A stretch of 64,000 nt of DNA, taken from NCBI RefSeq assembly GCF_900128505.1, contig NZ_LT669941.1:607526-671525 (forward strand), read 5' to 3'. Numbering within the stretch: position 1 is the first letter of the stretch; the number at the start of each line of letters is the position of its first letter. This document shows positions 26,354 to 36,154 of the stretch, one piece after another. The position numbers were made by a program, and so were the translations under genes. The stretch comes from Parabacteroides timonensis (GTDB lineage: Bacteria; Bacteroidota; Bacteroidia; Bacteroidales; Tannerellaceae). The notes below the pieces were generated by a model, which was not told the DNA's origin, made no database searches, and was given only the letters and a program-made list of their open reading frames with translations.

Positions 26354-29300
26354 ATGAACCTAAGATATTTTATAGACCGTCCCGTCTTATCGATTGTTAT
26401 TTCCATAACAATTGTTCTGATGGGTATTATTTCTTTGTTTACACTACCTGTCGAGCAGTATCCCGATATTGCCCCTCCTACGATCCAGGTCTTTACCAAT
26501 TATCCGGGAGCCAATGCTGAAACTGTTCAGAAAAGTGTCATTGTTCCGTTGGAGGAAGCAATCAATGGGGTGGAGAATATGAACTATATCACTTCCACGG
26601 CCTCAAATAGTGGCGATGTGTTCCTCAATATCTTTTTCAAACAAGGAAGCGACGCAGATATGGCGGCAGTGAATGTACAGAACCGTGTTTCTACGGCGTT
26701 GAGTTTGCTGCCTGCCGAAGTAACCAAGATCGGTGTCACGACCATGAAGCAGCAGAACGCTGAGTTGAAGACTTTTGCTCTTTACTCACCGGACGATGCT
26801 TACGATCGCCAGTTTCTCAATAATTATATGAAGATTAATGTGGAACCTCGTATCAAGCGTATTGCCGGAGTAGGGCAGGTTATGCAATTCGGTTCCAATT
26901 ATAGTATGCGTATCTGGCTCAAACCGGATAAGATGGCACAGTATAAACTGGTTCCGGGAGATATCTCGGCTGTATTGGATAAACAGAATATCGAGGCAGC
27001 TACGGGAGCATTCGGAGAGAATCATGATAATACCCATCAGTACACCATGAAGTATCGTGGACGTTTCTCTACGCCGGAAGAGTTCGGTAATCTTGTGATA
27101 CGTTCTTTGCCGGGGGGCGATGTGTTACGGTTACGTGAGGTTGCTGATATTGAACTGGGAGATGAGGCTTATAATTATGCAACGGAGGTAAATGGTCATC
27201 CGGCTGCACTGGCAATGGTGTTTCAGACTGCCGGGTCGAATGCTTCAATTATCATTAATGAAATCGATGCCACACTAGAAGAGATAAGCAGTGATCTTCC
27301 TAAAGGAATGGAGTTTATAACACTGAACGACACGAACCGTTTCCTGTATGCTTCGATCCATGAGGTGATAAAAACGTTGTTGGAGGCTATCTTGCTGGTA
27401 ATCCTGGTAGTATATGTCTTTTTGCAGGATATACGTTCTACGTTGATCCCGACTATTTCAATTTTTGTTTCCATTATCGGTACGTTCGCCTTTATGTCGG
27501 TAGCCGGGTTCTCGATCAACCTATTGACATTGTTTGCTCTGGTATTGGCCATTGGGACGGTGGTGGATGATGCGATAGTGGTGGTCGAGGCTGTCCAGGC
27601 GCGGTTCGATGTGGGATATCAGTCCTCTTATATGGCAACGAATGATGCAATAAAAGGAGTATCTTCGGCTATTCTTACCTCAACCTTGATCTTTATGGCT
27701 GTATTTATACCTGTGTCTATGATGGGAGGGACTTCGGGAGCATTCTATACCCAATTCGGTATAACAATGGCTGTTGCCGTCGGTATTTCGGCAGTCAATG
27801 CCTTTACATTGTCTCCGGCACTCTGTGCTTTGTTATTGACTCCTTATATAGATGAATCCGGAAATGTAAAGGATAATTTTGCAGCCCGTTTCCGTAAAGC
27901 GTTTAATGCAGCTTTTGATGTGATGACCAAACGTTATGTACAAGGGGTATTATTGTTTGTCAAACGTCGTTGGCTGATGTGGGGCACATTGGTGACTGCC
28001 CTTGTTTTACTTGTTTTTCTGGTACAACATACCAAGACAGGACTGATTCCAGATGAAGATACGGGAACCGTAATGATCAGCATGAACTCCAAGCCGGGTT
28101 CATCTCTGCCTCAGACTCAACGGGTGATGGAGCAGATGAACGAACAACTTAAAGGGATTCCTGAGGTAGAATACAATGCCAATGTGGTAGGTTATTCATT
28201 TTCAGGTTCGGGACCTTCCATGGGTATGTATTTCCTTTCGCTCAAACATTGGGACGAACGAAAGGAAGAAGGCCAGTCTGCTGCCGATGTAGTGAATAAG
28301 ATTTATGGTTTGTCGACTGAAGTTCCGGATGCGCAGATATTTGCTATGACGCCACCGATGATCCCTGGTTATGGTATGGGTAGCGGTTTTGAACTTTACA
28401 TACAGGACAAGACTGCCGGTGATCTGAACGCTTTCAAGAAAGTGACAGATAATTTTGTGGCCGCACTTAGCCAACGTCCCGAGATTGAAGCCGTTTATTC
28501 TGCTTTCGAGACAAACTATCCACAGTATTGGGTAGATATCGACGCGGCCCAATGCGAACAATCTGGAATTTCTCCGGGTGAAGTATTGGAAACGCTTTCA
28601 GGCTATTATAGCGGCGGATATGTATCCAACTTCAACCGTTTCTCTAAATTGTACCGTGTGATGATCCAGGCAGATCCTGAATATCGTGTCACATCGGAGT
28701 CGCTGAACCATCTTTATGTAAGGGTCGGTGAGGAAATGGCACCGCTGAGCCAGTTTGTGAAGTTGACGAAAACGTATGGCCCGCAGGATTTAATGCGTTT
28801 CAACCTCTATAATTCGATCTCGATCAACGGTTCACCGGCAAACGGTTACAGTTCGGGAGATGCATTACAGGCCATTAAAGAAACGGCGGATCAGGTGTTG
28901 CCGAAGAATTATGGATATGAATTCGGAGGTATCTCACGTGAAGAAAGCAAGACGACTAACAATGTCGTTATTATTTTCGGTATCTGCCTTTTGTTGGTTT
29001 ATTTGATATTAAGTGCTTTATATGAGAGTTTTCTTATTCCGTTCGCAATTATTCTTTCGGTGCCTTGCGGATTATTGGGCAGCTTTTTGTTTGCCCAGTT
29101 GTTCGGGTTGGGGAATGATATTTATATGCAGACCGGATTAATCATGCTTATCGGATTGCTGGCTAAGACAGCTATTCTTCTGACGGAATATGCGACTAAG
29201 CGTCGGGAAGCAGGAATGTCACTGACGCAGGCTGCTCTTGCTGCTGCAAAAGTTCGTTTGCGTCCGATCCTGATGACGGCTTTGACAATGGTATTTGGCC

Positions 29301-29530
29301 TGTTGCCATTAATGGTGGCGCATGGGGTAGGTGCAAACGGAAGCCGTTCGTTGGCGTCCGGTGCGGTAGGCGGTATGCTTGTCGGAACGTTGGCTTTATT
29401 ATTCCTTGTCCCGGGTCTTTTCATTGTATTTCAATATCTACAGGAGAAAGTCAGACCGATACAAGCCTCCAGGGAAGATGCCGATTGGTCTATACAAACG
29501 GAATTAGAAGAAATAGGAAAGAAAAAGTGA
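26354..29530 (+). CDS. RND efflux pump, HAE-1 type inner-membrane permease, operon 2
   Basis: The 1058-residue AcrB-type pump keeps the proton-relay residues at the same numbering as the paralog in operon 1: Asp405, Asp406 (GTVVDDAIVVVEAV) and Lys938 (LLAKTAILLTEYA). The N-terminus is IDRPVLSIVISITIVLMG. The periplasmic porter domains diverge more than the membrane core, as expected if the two pumps differ in substrate. The stop codon is two bases before the start codon of the outer-membrane factor. Confidence 0.95.
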   Translation: MNLRYFIDRPVLSIVISITIVLMGIISLFTLPVEQYPDIAPPTIQVFTNYPGANAETVQKSVIVPLEEAINGVENMNYITSTASNSGDVFLNIFFKQGSDADMAAVNVQNRVSTALSLLPAEVTKIGVTTMKQQNAELKTFALYSPDDAYDRQFLNNYMKINVEPRIKRIAGVGQVMQFGSNYSMRIWLKPDKMAQYKLVPGDISAVLDKQNIEAATGAFGENHDNTHQYTMKYRGRFSTPEEFGNLVIRSLPGGDVLRLREVADIELGDEAYNYATEVNGHPAALAMVFQTAGSNASIIINEIDATLEEISSDLPKGMEFITLNDTNRFLYASIHEVIKTLLEAILLVILVVYVFLQDIRSTLIPTISIFVSIIGTFAFMSVAGFSINLLTLFALVLAIGTVVDDAIVVVEAVQARFDVGYQSSYMATNDAIKGVSSAILTSTLIFMAVFIPVSMMGGTSGAFYTQFGITMAVAVGISAVNAFTLSPALCALLLTPYIDESGNVKDNFAARFRKAFNAAFDVMTKRYVQGVLLFVKRRWLMWGTLVTALVLLVFLVQHTKTGLIPDEDTGTVMISMNSKPGSSLPQTQRVMEQMNEQLKGIPEVEYNANVVGYSFSGSGPSMGMYFLSLKHWDERKEEGQSAADVVNKIYGLSTEVPDAQIFAMTPPMIPGYGMGSGFELYIQDKTAGDLNAFKKVTDNFVAALSQRPEIEAVYSAFETNYPQYWVDIDAAQCEQSGISPGEVLETLSGYYSGGYVSNFNRFSKLYRVMIQADPEYRVTSESLNHLYVRVGEEMAPLSQFVKLTKTYGPQDLMRFNLYNSISINGSPANGYSSGDALQAIKETADQVLPKNYGYEFGGISREESKTTNNVVIIFGICLLLVYLILSALYESFLIPFAIILSVPCGLLGSFLFAQLFGLGNDIYMQTGLIMLIGLLAKTAILLTEYATKRREAGMSLTQAALAAAKVRLRPILMTALTMVFGLLPLMVAHGVGANGSRSLASGAVGGMLVGTLALLFLVPGLFIVFQYLQEKVRPIQASREDADWSIQTELEEIGKKK

Positions 29531-29532
29531 GT

Positions 29533-30894
29533 ATGAAACAGTTATTTATTTTAAGTCTTGCAATCTGTCTGATGACAAGTTGCAGGATATATAAACCTTA
29601 TTCTCGTCCGGAGGTCAATACGGACGGACTGTATCGGGATATGACAGTGGAAGATACGACAACAGTCGCTTCTCTTTCCTGGAAAGAACTTTTTACGGAT
29701 AATTTATTACAGAACCTGATCGAAAGGGGATTGGAGTATAATACCGATCTGAATATCGCTCATCTGCGGGTGAAGGAAGCCGAAGCTGTCCTGATGAATG
29801 CCCGTCTTTCCTATCTTCCTTCTTTATCGTTGAATCCGGAGGGCGGAGTTAGCAGCTTCGATGGCTCTGCTCCTGGTAAGACGTATAATTTAGCTTTGTC
29901 GGCAAGCTGGGAAATAGATGTTTTCGGTAAAGTAACGAATGCGAAAAGAGGAGCGAAAGCTGCACTTGAAGGAAGCCGTGCGTATGAACAGGCTGTACAG
30001 ACACAGTTGGTGGCTACCATCGCGAATAGTTATTATACTTTGTTGATGTTGGACAGACAACTTGTAATCAATAAAGAAACATTGGAAAGCTGGTCACGTA
30101 CGGTAAAGACTTTGGAAGCATTGAAACGGGCAGGGGAATCGAATGATACTGCTATCCTTCAGGCAAAGGCAAATCATTTGGCACTCGAAGCTTCTATTCT
30201 ATCCATACAGAAAAGTATCCGTGAAACGGAAAATAGTTTGTCTGTTTTACTGGCTATGGCACCACAAACGATTGAACGGAAGACGCTGGAGGAACAGTTG
30301 TTTCCGGAAGAACTAAAGGTCGGGGTTCCTTTGCAGCTTTTATCTAATCGTCCCGACATATGGCAGGCGGAATTTAACCTGATGCAGGCTTTTTATTCAA
30401 CCAATGCAGCACGTTCAGCTTTTTATCCGAACATAATGCTTTCCGGTACTGCCGGATGGACAAATAACGGTAGCGGTGTGATTCTGAATCCCGGTAGTTT
30501 GTTATTGAGTGCAGTAGGATCGTTGGCACAACCATTATTTAATAAAGGTACGAATATCGCGAATCTGAAAGTGGCGAAAGCGCGGCAGGAAGAGGCCTCT
30601 CTTTCATTTCAACAATCTGTTTTGAATGCAGGAAAAGAAGTGAACGATGCTCTGGTGCAATGGCAGGTTGCCCAACAAAGGATAGAGATCGGAAAGCAGC
30701 AGGTTGGTGCTTTACAGGAAGCTGTACATAAAACGGAGTTATTGATGCAATATTCTTCTACGAATTATCTGGAAGTATTGACTGCACAAAAGTCCTTATT
30801 GGATGCGGAATTAGTACAGGCGCAGGATCAATTTGATAAAATACAAGGGGTTATTAACCTGTTCCATGCACTTGGTGGTAGTAGATTCCAGTAA
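29533..30894 (+). CDS. RND efflux outer-membrane factor (NodT-type lipoprotein), operon 2
   Basis: The ATG at 29533, two bases after the pump stop codon, gives 453 residues with a lipoprotein signal ending at LMTSC (Cys17). A longer frame from 29485 overlaps the pump and lacks a signal, so it is rejected. The two OEP repeats carry HLRVKEAEAVLMNARLSYLP and FNLMQAFYSTNAARSAFYP, matching the channel of operon 1. It completes the second tripartite efflux system. Confidence 0.92.
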   Translation: MKQLFILSLAICLMTSCRIYKPYSRPEVNTDGLYRDMTVEDTTTVASLSWKELFTDNLLQNLIERGLEYNTDLNIAHLRVKEAEAVLMNARLSYLPSLSLNPEGGVSSFDGSAPGKTYNLALSASWEIDVFGKVTNAKRGAKAALEGSRAYEQAVQTQLVATIANSYYTLLMLDRQLVINKETLESWSRTVKTLEALKRAGESNDTAILQAKANHLALEASILSIQKSIRETENSLSVLLAMAPQTIERKTLEEQLFPEELKVGVPLQLLSNRPDIWQAEFNLMQAFYSTNAARSAFYPNIMLSGTAGWTNNGSGVILNPGSLLLSAVGSLAQPLFNKGTNIANLKVAKARQEEASLSFQQSVLNAGKEVNDALVQWQVAQQRIEIGKQQVGALQEAVHKTELLMQYSSTNYLEVLTAQKSLLDAELVQAQDQFDKIQGVINLFHALGGSRFQ

Positions 30895-31021
30895 ACATAG
30901 GAATGGAAAGTTAACATTCTGATATATTTTATAGGACAATAAAAGGTAGATTTAAGTAATTTATTCGTAAACTTGTAACCCTAAATAAAAACGTTAAATT
31001 TAAAATTAAATCTCCAGTTTT

Positions 31022-32377
31022 ATGACAGTAAAATCGTATATAGAATCCAATAAAGATCGTTTCCTGGAAGAGCTGTTCAGCTTGATCCGTATTCCGTCAA
31101 TCAGTGCAAAACACGAACATAAACCGGATATGACAGCCTGTGCCCAGCGGTGGACAGAGTTGTTGTTGTCTTCCGGTGCAGACAAAGCGGTAGTTATGCC
31201 GACAGAAGGAAATCCGGTAGTTTATGGTGAAAAGATCATTTCGCCGGATGCACAGACCGTACTTGTTTATGCTCATTATGATGTAATGCCTGCCGAACCG
31301 TTGGAACTGTGGAAAAGCCAGCCGTTCGAACCGGAAATACGCGATGGTCGTATCTGGGCGCGTGGAGCCGATGATGATAAAGGCCAGTCGATGATGCAGG
31401 TGAAAGGTTTTGAGACAGCATTGAAGCTCGACCTGCTGAAATGTAACGTGAAGTTTATCTTTGAAGGAGAAGAAGAGATCGGTTCTCCCAGCCTGGAAAC
31501 CTTCTGCCGCGAACATAAAGAATTGTTGAAAGCAGATGTGATCCTGGTATCTGATACCAGCATGGTTAGTTCTGAAACACCTTCATTGACAACCGGTTTG
31601 CGTGGTCTGGCCTATTGGGAAATCGAAGTGACGGGGCCTAACCGTGATTTGCATTCCGGTCATTTCGGTGGGGCAGTAGCTAACCCGATCAATGTATTAT
31701 GTAAACTGATGGCGGATATAATCGATGCCGACGGACGTATCACGATCCCCGGATTCTATGATGATGTAGAAGAAGTTTCTCCGGCAGAACGGGAGATGAT
31801 CGCACAGATCCCGTTCAATGAAGAAAAATATAAAGCGGCGATCGGTGTGGATGCCCTGTTCGGTGAAAAAGGTTATTCGACACTGGAAAGGAACAGTTGC
31901 CGTCCGTCATTCGACATCTGTGGTATTTGGGGTGGTTATACGGAAGAAGGAAGCAAGACTGTGTTGCCGTCGAAAGCCTATGCAAAAGTTTCCTGCCGGT
32001 TGGTTCCGCATCAGGATCATACGAAAATATCTCAGCTATTCGAAGATTATATAAACCAAGTGGCTCCTGCCTGTGTTAAGGTAAAAGTCACACCGAAACA
32101 CGGTGGACAGGGTTATGTTTGTCCGATCGACCTGCCTGCTTACCAGGCAGCGGAGAGAGCCTGTACGGTTGCTTTCGGAAAGAAGCCGCTGGCTGTACGC
32201 CGTGGAGGAAGTATTCCTATTATCTCCACTTTCGAACAGGTATTAGGCATAAAGACCGTCCTGATGGGCTTCGGACTCGAACAGAACGCTATTCATTCTC
32301 CTAACGAGAGTTGCATGTTGGACTTCTTCTATAAAGGGATTGAATCGGTTGCCGAATTTTATAAAGAATACAAATGA
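31022..32377 (+). CDS. M20 family dipeptidase
   Basis: The 451-residue zinc metallopeptidase is of the M20 (CNDP-like/PepV-like) family and has no signal peptide, so it should act on peptides in the cytoplasm. Metal-site motifs are YAHYDVMP (His85, Asp87), GADDDKG (Asp118 region), EGEEEIGS (Glu150-152), VSDTS and a C-terminal HSPNE. A lid/dimerisation domain lies between about 200 and 320 (RDLHSGHFGGAVANP). It heads a four-gene operon, and its stop overlaps the helicase start by four bases (ATGA). The upstream 127-base gap is AT-rich and shows no clear -7 box. Confidence 0.92.
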   Translation: MTVKSYIESNKDRFLEELFSLIRIPSISAKHEHKPDMTACAQRWTELLLSSGADKAVVMPTEGNPVVYGEKIISPDAQTVLVYAHYDVMPAEPLELWKSQPFEPEIRDGRIWARGADDDKGQSMMQVKGFETALKLDLLKCNVKFIFEGEEEIGSPSLETFCREHKELLKADVILVSDTSMVSSETPSLTTGLRGLAYWEIEVTGPNRDLHSGHFGGAVANPINVLCKLMADIIDADGRITIPGFYDDVEEVSPAEREMIAQIPFNEEKYKAAIGVDALFGEKGYSTLERNSCRPSFDICGIWGGYTEEGSKTVLPSKAYAKVSCRLVPHQDHTKISQLFEDYINQVAPACVKVKVTPKHGGQGYVCPIDLPAYQAAERACTVAFGKKPLAVRRGGSIPIISTFEQVLGIKTVLMGFGLEQNAIHSPNESCMLDFFYKGIESVAEFYKEYK

Positions 32378-33684
32378 CACAAAATGAGATCGTAGCCCGT
32401 GCCTTATCGAATACAGGTATCGAGGCGTTGAATGAAATGCAGCAGGCCGTGCTCAATGCCGGTACAACCAAAGATATGGTTTTGCTTAGTCCTACGGGAT
32501 CAGGTAAAACCCTGGCATTCCTGTTGCCTTTACTTACTACATTGACTGACGAGGAGAAAAAGATACAAGCGCTTATCATCGCTCCGTCGCGTGAACTGGC
32601 TTTACAGATAGAGACGGTATTCCGTTCTCTGGGTGCCGGATACAAGGTGAATTGCTGTTACGGCGGTCATCCGATCCGGACGGAAAAGAAGAGTCTGGAA
32701 CATGCGCCGACCGTATTGATCGGAACTCCGGGACGAATTCTCGACCATCTGGAACGGGGTAATATCGATTTGGATACTGTCCGGACATTGATTCTGGATG
32801 AGTTCGATAAGTCTCTGGAATTAGGCTTCCAGGATGAGATGAAAGACATTCTGGCACACCTTCCGGGCGTGCGTCGCAGGGTGTTGACTTCGGCAACGGA
32901 AGCTGTCGAAATACCACCTTTTACCGGTATTACGGCACCGGTACGTTTGTCATTCCTGACAGGTGTAAAGGAAGCGAAAGGTTTGACTTTGCGTATCGTG
33001 AAATCTCCGATCAAGGATAAACTGGAAACGTTGTACAAACTGTTGGGCGAACTGAAAGGCGAATCGGCTTTGGTGTTTTGTAACCAGCGTGAGTCGGTGG
33101 AACGTGTCAGCAATTACCTGACCGAGATGGGTGTGGATAATGAATATTTCCACGGAGGTATGGAACAGCCGGAACGTGAACGAGCTTTGTTGCTTTTCCG
33201 TAATGGCAGTGCTTCTGTCTTTATTTCCACCGATCTGGCTTCCCGTGGACTGGATATTCCGGAAGTGAAGAATGTCATTCATTATCATCTCCCGATCAAT
33301 GAAGAGGCGTTTATCCACCGAAACGGGCGAACGGCCCGTATGAATGCGGAAGGAAATGCCTTTATGATCCTGAACGAAGTGGAGACTGTCCCTGAATATA
33401 TCACCCGTGAACCGGATGAGTTTTTCCTGCCGGAGAAAGCCAAGAAGCCTCTTCGTTCGGAATGGGTGACACTGACGATCAACCGCGGTAAACGGGACAA
33501 GCTGAGTAAAAAGGATGTTGTCGGTTTCCTTTTCCAGAAAGGCGGTTTGGAGAAAGAGGATCTCGGCGTTGTCGAAGTAAAGGAAAGTTGTGCTTATGCG
33601 GCAGTAAAACGCGATAAGAAAGCAGACTTGCTGGCACGTATCCGTGAAGAGAAGATAAAGAATATGAAAGCGAAATTTGTATGA
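32374..33684 (+). CDS. DEAD/DEAH-box RNA helicase (motif II DEFD)
   Basis: The 436-residue protein has the two RecA domains of a DEAD-box helicase. Visible are Walker A SPTGSGKT (39-46), motif Ia APSRELALQ, motif Ib TPGR, motif II LDEFD (142-145), motif III TSAT (172-175), motif V STDLASRGLD and motif VI HRNGRTAR. The motif II third residue is Phe instead of Ala. A basic C-terminal domain (about 370-436, ending IKNMKAKFV) probably binds RNA. It overlaps the dipeptidase and the deaminase by four bases each, so translation is likely coupled. It may act in ribosome assembly or RNA decay. Confidence 0.9.
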   Translation: MTQNEIVARALSNTGIEALNEMQQAVLNAGTTKDMVLLSPTGSGKTLAFLLPLLTTLTDEEKKIQALIIAPSRELALQIETVFRSLGAGYKVNCCYGGHPIRTEKKSLEHAPTVLIGTPGRILDHLERGNIDLDTVRTLILDEFDKSLELGFQDEMKDILAHLPGVRRRVLTSATEAVEIPPFTGITAPVRLSFLTGVKEAKGLTLRIVKSPIKDKLETLYKLLGELKGESALVFCNQRESVERVSNYLTEMGVDNEYFHGGMEQPERERALLLFRNGSASVFISTDLASRGLDIPEVKNVIHYHLPINEEAFIHRNGRTARMNAEGNAFMILNEVETVPEYITREPDEFFLPEKAKKPLRSEWVTLTINRGKRDKLSKKDVVGFLFQKGGLEKEDLGVVEVKESCAYAAVKRDKKADLLARIREEKIKNMKAKFV

Positions 33685-34937
33685 GTATATTGATTAAAGA
33701 GGTAGAGCAGAATGGAGTTGCTACCGATATTTATATAGAAAACAAATACATCAAACAGATAGGTGCAAACCTTCCTGTGACGGCCGATACTGTTATAGAC
33801 GGTCGTCGTAAAGCCGTAATTCCCGGTTTTGTGAATACACATGGTCATGCTGCAATGACTTTGTTTCGTGGTTTTGGCGACGATATGCCGCTGATGCCCT
33901 GGCTGGAAGAAAAGATATGGCCTAACGAAGCCAAGCTGACAAAAGAGGATGTTTATTGGGGAGCCAAACTAGCTTGTCTGGAAATGATAAAAAGCGGGAC
34001 AACCACATTCTTTGATATGTATCATAAGTTCCATGCAACAGCAGAGGCTGTGGAAGAAATGGGGATCAGAGCCAACATCTCCAGTGCCTGCTTCGACCAT
34101 TTTCAACCGGAGCTGGCAGAGAAAAGTAAAAAGACTGTCCAGAAGCTTTATGACGAGATGGACAGATATAGCACGCGTGTTCAGTTTTCTGTCGGTCCGC
34201 ATGCTATTTATACTGTTTCCGGTGAATTGCTGCAGTGGGTACATGCTTTTGCAACAGAACATAATGTTTTGCTTCAGTTGCATCTGGCGGAAACGGAAGG
34301 AGAAGTGGAAAACTCTGTAAAACAATTCGGACTGACACCGGTACGTTATCTGTATAAACTGGGTGTATTATCTCCCAAATTACTTATTTCACACGGTATT
34401 TATATCGATAATGATGAAATCAGGATGCTGGCAGATCATGGAGTTAAAGTTGCCCATAATCCGGCTTCTAATATGAAGCTGGCATCAGGTATGCACTTCA
34501 AGTACAATGAAATGCTGAATGCTGGAATTACAGTCGGATTAGGGACGGACGGTTGTTCTTCCTCTAACAATCTGGATATGGTTGAAGCCATGAAGTTAGC
34601 CTCTTTGTTAGGAAAGGCCTGGCGGAAAGATCCGGAAGCTGTTACAGCCGGTGATATCTTTCATTCAGCCACGGAAAGTGGTGCTGTTATTGCGGGTCTT
34701 AAAGCAGGTCGGATAATAGAAGGTTATCTTGCCGATTTATCTTTAGTCGATTTGAATATACCGGCATTTACTCCAAACTTCAACTTTATCTCCAACCTGG
34801 TGTATGCCGCCAATGGTAATTGTATCGATACGGTTATTTGTAATGGAAAAGTCCTGATGCAAAACAAGAAAGTACCAGGTGAAGATGAGATCATGGAACG
34901 TGCGGCTCAAACTGCCTATGATTTAATGAAACGATAA
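33681..34937 (+). CDS. mtaD: 5-methylthioadenosine/S-adenosylhomocysteine deaminase
   Basis: The 418-residue amidohydrolase is of the MtaD/SsnA group. It has the metal motif VNTHGHAAMT (His54, His56), a third His in LQLHLAETEGE, ISHGIYI, and the catalytic Asp in GLGTDGCSSSNNLD. The MPLMPWLEEKIWPNE segment is characteristic of MTA/SAH deaminases. It converts methylthioadenosine or S-adenosylhomocysteine to the inosyl form with release of ammonia. It overlaps the helicase by four bases and is followed 27 bases later by a purine nucleoside phosphorylase that could use the product. Confidence 0.88.
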   Translation: MSILIKEVEQNGVATDIYIENKYIKQIGANLPVTADTVIDGRRKAVIPGFVNTHGHAAMTLFRGFGDDMPLMPWLEEKIWPNEAKLTKEDVYWGAKLACLEMIKSGTTTFFDMYHKFHATAEAVEEMGIRANISSACFDHFQPELAEKSKKTVQKLYDEMDRYSTRVQFSVGPHAIYTVSGELLQWVHAFATEHNVLLQLHLAETEGEVENSVKQFGLTPVRYLYKLGVLSPKLLISHGIYIDNDEIRMLADHGVKVAHNPASNMKLASGMHFKYNEMLNAGITVGLGTDGCSSSNNLDMVEAMKLASLLGKAWRKDPEAVTAGDIFHSATESGAVIAGLKAGRIIEGYLADLSLVDLNIPAFTPNFNFISNLVYAANGNCIDTVICNGKVLMQNKKVPGEDEIMERAAQTAYDLMKR

Positions 34938-34964
34938 ATAATGTGATACGGCAATATTGACAAT

Positions 34965-35807
34965 ATGTCGATAATAGAAATGATTATGAACTATACGAAC
35001 GAACAATATCAGGAAGCGGCAGCATTTATAGCTGCACGTATTACCGGGAATCCGGAAACAGCCATTATTCTGGGTAGTGGATTAGGATCTTTAGCCGACC
35101 GGATAGAGGAGGCTATTGTTATTCCTTATGCCGAAATCCCTCATTTCATGCATTCGACTGCTGCAGGACATAAAGGAAACTTTATCTGTGGTAAGTTAGG
35201 CGGAAAGCTGGTACTTGCTATGCAGGGACGCTTCCATTATTATGAAGGCTATTCCATGCAGCAGGTAACTTTTCCGGTTCGTGTAATGAAGTTGCTGGGT
35301 ATTAAGAATCTGTTGGTGTCGAATGCTGCCGGTGGAATAAACAATACTTTCAAAGTGGGTGACCTGATGATCATTCGTGACCATATTAATATGATGCCGA
35401 ACCCGCTGATTGGTCCGAATAATGAACTGTTCGGAACTCGTTTTCCGGATATGACCCGTGCTTATGATCGCGAATTTGTCCGTTTGGTGGAGGAGATTGC
35501 CGATTTGCACGCTATTTCTTTGAAAAAAGGAGTATATGTCGGATTGACCGGCCCGTCTTTTGAGACTCCTTCCGAATATACTTTTTATGGTCGCGTAGGA
35601 GGGGATGCCATCGGTATGAGTACGGTCCCTGAAGTTATTGTAGCGCGCCACGCCGGATTAAGAGTATTCGGAATGTCGGTTATCACGAATGAAGGATATC
35701 ATTTTGCAGACGATTTTGTGAATGACGGAGCTGACGTAATCGTTGCAGCGAACAAGGCTGCAGCTGTTATGACAACTTTGTTCAGTGAATTGGTTTCCCG
35801 CATCTGA
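34965..35807 (+). CDS. punA: Purine-nucleoside phosphorylase (class I, trimeric type)
   Basis: The protein of up to 280 residues phosphorolyses purine nucleosides such as inosine and guanosine. Signatures are IILGSGLGSLAD (phosphate loop), STAAGHKGNF, QGRFHYYEGY, SNAAGGIN and the base-binding GPSFETPSEY and SVITNEGYHF. Asn at the purine site (TNEGY) is typical of 6-oxopurine enzymes. Three ATGs (34965, 34980, 34986) could start translation; the first is used here without strong support. It follows the MTA/SAH deaminase, so methylthioinosine is a plausible extra substrate. Confidence 0.9.
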   Translation: MSIIEMIMNYTNEQYQEAAAFIAARITGNPETAIILGSGLGSLADRIEEAIVIPYAEIPHFMHSTAAGHKGNFICGKLGGKLVLAMQGRFHYYEGYSMQQVTFPVRVMKLLGIKNLLVSNAAGGINNTFKVGDLMIIRDHINMMPNPLIGPNNELFGTRFPDMTRAYDREFVRLVEEIADLHAISLKKGVYVGLTGPSFETPSEYTFYGRVGGDAIGMSTVPEVIVARHAGLRVFGMSVITNEGYHFADDFVNDGADVIVAANKAAAVMTTLFSELVSRI

Positions 35808-35902
35808 TTTTTTTTTCAGAGTGGAAGTTGCTGTATTAAAATAAGATAGGATTTTGAACGGGTGAGGAAGGGAAAATTAGTATAAAAAAAGTATCTTCCG
35901 GT

Positions 35903-35933
35903 TTTGGAAAATAAAAAAATACCTATATCTTTG
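35903..35933 (+). promoter_or_regulatory. Promoter of the tRNA-Gly/Leu/Leu cluster
   Basis: TTTG (35903-35906), 19 bases, then TATCTTTG (35926-35933) is a full match to the Bacteroidetes -33/-7 consensus, 11 bases before the tRNA-Gly. Confidence 0.75.
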
Positions 35934-35944
35934 CACCCGTTATC

Positions 35945-36017
35945 GCGAAAGTAGCTCAGTTGGTAGAGCATAACCTTGCCAAGGTTAGGGTCGCGGGTTC
36001 GAATCCCGTCTTTCGCT
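35945..36017 (+). tRNA. tRNA-Gly (GCC)
   Basis: A 73-base cloverleaf: acceptor GCGAAAG pairs with CTTTCGC, the anticodon loop is TTGCCAA, and the T arm is GCGGG-TTCGAAT-CCCGT. CCA is not encoded. Confidence 0.97.
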
Positions 36018-36066
36018 CTCAGATAATAAGAGCGGTAAGAGGCCGCCTTTTTTATATAATGGAAAT

Positions 36067-36151
36067 GCCCAGGTGGCGGAATTGGTAGACGCGCACGTTT
36101 CAGGTGCGTGTGTCGCAAGGCGTGCAGGTTCGAGTCCTGTTCTGGGCACCA
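36067..36151 (+). tRNA. tRNA-Leu (CAG)
   Basis: An 85-base class II tRNA with a long variable arm. Acceptor GCCCAGG pairs with TCTGGGC, the anticodon loop is TTCAGGT, and CCA is encoded at 36149-36151. Confidence 0.97.
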
Positions 36152-36154
36152 TTG

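Noticed and set aside
29485..29532. An upstream start for the outer-membrane factor of RND operon 2.
   Set aside because: It overlaps the end of the pump gene and lacks a signal peptide. The ATG at 29533 gives a clean lipoprotein signal.
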